Of a stretch of DNA of 64,000 nt, positions 62,369-64,000 are shown in pieces. The position numbers were made by a program, and so were the translations under genes. Each line of letters begins with the position of its first letter. Position 1 is the stretch's first letter. The stretch spans positions 1-64,000 of the forward strand of contig CACYWP010000002.1 of assembly GCA_902778135.1 (NCBI GenBank). The letters run 5' to 3'. Source of the DNA: an uncultured Coriobacteriaceae bacterium (lineage in GTDB: Bacteria; Actinomycetota; Coriobacteriia; Coriobacteriales; Atopobiaceae). The notes beneath the pieces were generated by a model. The model saw nothing but the letters and a program-made list of their open reading frames with translations, was not told where the DNA came from and made no database searches.

Positions 62369-63666
62369 CAGGCGTGGACGGGTCGAGCCTGAGGGTCGCC
62401 TTCGCCAACCTGGGGTGCCGTGTCAACCGCGTCGAGCTGGACGCGATGGCGCTTCGCCTGCAGGAGGCGGGTGCCCGGATCGTCTCCCAGCGGGAGGCAG
62501 ACGCCATCGTCATCAACACCTGTGCCGTCACCGGAGAGGCCCAGGCCAAGACCCGCAAGGCGATTCGCCACGCTGCGGCCCTTCCACGCAGGCCGCTCGT
62601 CGTGGCGACGGGCTGCGTTGCCAGCCTCTTCGCCGACGAGCTGCGGTCCCTGGCCGAGGGTGTGGTCGTCGAGGCCGACAAGCGTCGCGTGCCGCAGCGC
62701 CTGTTGGAGGAGATGGCCGCACGTGGCGTCGCCGCCCGGCCCACCGACGACGGGTCGGCCGTCCAGGCCGGCACCACGCCCACGGGCAGGACGCGCCCGG
62801 GCATCAAGATCCAGGACGGGTGCGACAACCGCTGCACCTACTGCATCGTATGGAAGGCTCGTGGCGCGTCGCGTTCCGTGGATGCGGACCAAGTGCTGGC
62901 AGAGGTGCGCGCCGCGCAGGCCCGCGGTGCCCGCGAGGTCGTCCTGACGGGCATCAACCTCGGCAGCTATCGTCAGCCCGTCGGGGAGGGCACGGACCTC
63001 GGCCTGCCAGGCCTTTTGCGGAAGCTGCTGTCCCAGACCGACGTGGAGCGCATACGCCTCTCGTCGATCGAGCCACCCGACGTCACCGAGGACCTGGTGG
63101 CGACGATGGCAGATGCCGGCCAGCGCATCGCCCCCTTCCTCCACGTGTGCCTGCAGTCCGGCTGCGACCGCACCCTGCGCCAGATGGGCAGGGTCTACGA
63201 CACCAGGAGCTATGCCCGGGTGGTGGAGCTGGCGAGGGCGTACCTGCCCGGCCTGGCGCTCGGCACCGACCTCATCGTGGGCTTCCCGGGGGAGACCGAC
63301 GAGGACTTCGCGCAGTCGTTGGCCTTCTGCGAACGGATGGCCTTCGCCCGCATGCACGTCTTCCGCTACTCCCCACGGCCCGGAACTCCCGCTGCGGTGC
63401 GGGAGGACCAGGTCGCGCCGTCGGTGTCCGCCCGCCGGAGCGCCGAGATGCTGCGCCTGGCGGCTCGCATGCGCCGTGACCAGGCCGCACGCCGCGTGGG
63501 GTCTGAGGAGCTGGTGGTGGTGCAGTATCCCGGTCGCGGGGTCTCTGGCGGCCTCTTTGACGTGTTGGTCGACGACGTCCATCCCATCGACGCGCTCGTG
63601 CGCGTGCGCGTGCGTTCCGTCGACGCCGACGGCACGCTCGATGCGCGCACATCGTCTATCATCTGA
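62365..63666 (+). CDS. mtaB: MtaB-type tRNA methylthiotransferase
   Basis: 433 aa. An N-terminal UPF0004 domain with its three Cys (ANLGCRVNRVE, INTCAVTGEAQ, VATGCVASL) is followed by the radical SAM motif GCDNRCTYCIVW and a C-terminal TRAM-like region (VVVQYPGRGVSGGLFDVLVD). The usual IPxARG behind the cluster motif is VWKARG here, with the ARG kept. It adds the methylthio group to t6A37 of tRNA. Coupled to dnaJ by a four-base overlap. Confidence 0.92.
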   Translation: MTGVDGSSLRVAFANLGCRVNRVELDAMALRLQEAGARIVSQREADAIVINTCAVTGEAQAKTRKAIRHAAALPRRPLVVATGCVASLFADELRSLAEGVVVEADKRRVPQRLLEEMAARGVAARPTDDGSAVQAGTTPTGRTRPGIKIQDGCDNRCTYCIVWKARGASRSVDADQVLAEVRAAQARGAREVVLTGINLGSYRQPVGEGTDLGLPGLLRKLLSQTDVERIRLSSIEPPDVTEDLVATMADAGQRIAPFLHVCLQSGCDRTLRQMGRVYDTRSYARVVELARAYLPGLALGTDLIVGFPGETDEDFAQSLAFCERMAFARMHVFRYSPRPGTPAAVREDQVAPSVSARRSAEMLRLAARMRRDQAARRVGSEELVVVQYPGRGVSGGLFDVLVDDVHPIDALVRVRVRSVDADGTLDARTSSII

Positions 63667-63695
63667 GTAACGCAGCATTTGTCCCTTGGAGGGTT

Positions 63696-64000
63696 ATGAA
63701 TCCGACTCAAGTCAGGCTGACCATTCCCGACAACGTCGACCCGACGATCCTGATGGGTCCGACGGACTCGCTGCTGCGTCGCATCGAGGGATCCTTCGAT
63801 GCCATGATCACGGTTCGTGGCAACGTCATCTCGCTGATGGGGCCCGCCGACGTGGTCAACCAGGTGACCACCGTCTTCTCCCGCATGATCTCGCTGGTGG
63901 AGGCCGGGCAGGTGCCCACCGAGGGCGACGTCGACCTGATTATCGGGCAGGTCGGCCACGGGGCCTCCGAGCTGACAGACTTCTCCAACGACATCCTGCT
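63696..64000 (+). CDS. PhoH-like ATPase, N-terminal part (runs off window)
   Basis: ATG 63696 behind GGAGGG opens a frame that continues past the window end. The visible 101 residues (LTIPDNVDPTILMGPTDSL, IEGSFDAMITVRGNVISLMG) match the KH-like N-terminal region of PhoH/YbeZ proteins, which precedes the ATPase domain. In Gram-positive bacteria phoH is usually followed by ybeY and era; these would lie outside. Confidence 0.85.
   Translation, partial: MNPTQVRLTIPDNVDPTILMGPTDSLLRRIEGSFDAMITVRGNVISLMGPADVVNQVTTVFSRMISLVEAGQVPTEGDVDLIIGQVGHGASELTDFSNDIL

Noticed and set aside
62065-63678. 537-codon open frame antisense to dnaJ/mtaB
   Set aside because: Covers two real genes and has no recognisable product.

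Overview
The window is about 64 kb of a high-GC, Gram-positive-type genome. The mIHF-gmk-rpoZ-thiI order, the pyrR-pyrB-pyrC / pyrK-pyrD-pyrF genes, an mIHF-type nucleoid protein, kup next to a KdpD/KdpE-like pair, and NHLM-type peptide export all suggest an anaerobic member of the Coriobacteriia (Olsenella/Atopobium-like). This assignment is an inference from protein resemblance and gene order.

Region 1 (1 to about 15.4 kb) is a scarred accessory island. It holds an IS21-type istB fragment, a decayed IS256-family transposase, the first 35 codons of a cas1 gene, and prophage debris (HTH/terminase-like piece, DUF927-type replication remnant, Myb-like/zinc-ribbon protein with an in-frame amber codon, frameshifted scaffold gene, stub of a capsid gene). 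Three intact modules sit among this debris. (a) A Pycsar-type anti-phage operon (double-domain nucleotidyl cyclase, unknown protein, PycTM-like membrane effector) lies in a 3.1-kb element with 40-bp terminal inverted repeats and a 6-bp target duplication. The element splits a small gene whose reading frame is restored exactly if it is removed. (b) A large coiled-coil SF1 helicase stands alone. (c) A surface protein, a lipoprotein with a nuclease-like C-terminus and an Imm70-like immunity protein form a polymorphic-toxin operon.

Region 2 (15.4-27.7 kb) is one co-directional run of six genes: Upf1-like helicase with PLD-like and zinc-ribbon parts, EVE-domain McrB, McrC, TerB-like protein with a Gly/Ala-rich membrane segment, an unrecognised 446-aa protein, and a membrane-anchored UvrD/HelIV-like helicase with four topoisomerase-type zinc ribbons. 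It looks like an enlarged type IV (modification-dependent) restriction system and is, with the Pycsar element, the best candidate for undescribed biology here.

Region 3 (27.8-33.2 kb, minus strand) is a compact NHLM-type export locus: a 73-aa membrane anchor matching only the N-terminus of NHLM HlyD-like proteins, a 99-aa double-glycine precursor whose cargo is an SH3b-like domain, a C39-peptidase ABC transporter and a second NHLM ABC transporter.

Region 4 (33.5-64 kb) is mostly core genome: an unknown acidic protein, REP-like hairpins, a family-1 6-phospho-beta-glucosidase, de novo pyrimidine genes split by a MATE transporter, mIHF-gmk-rpoZ-thiI, comEA-comEC-holA, a KdpE/KdpD-like pair divergent from kup with 11-bp-phased direct repeats between them, rpsT, lepA-dus-hemW, two adjacent dnaJ-type genes (one membrane-anchored), mtaB and the start of phoH. 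carAB and pyrE are not in the window. No tRNA, rRNA or CRISPR array was seen.
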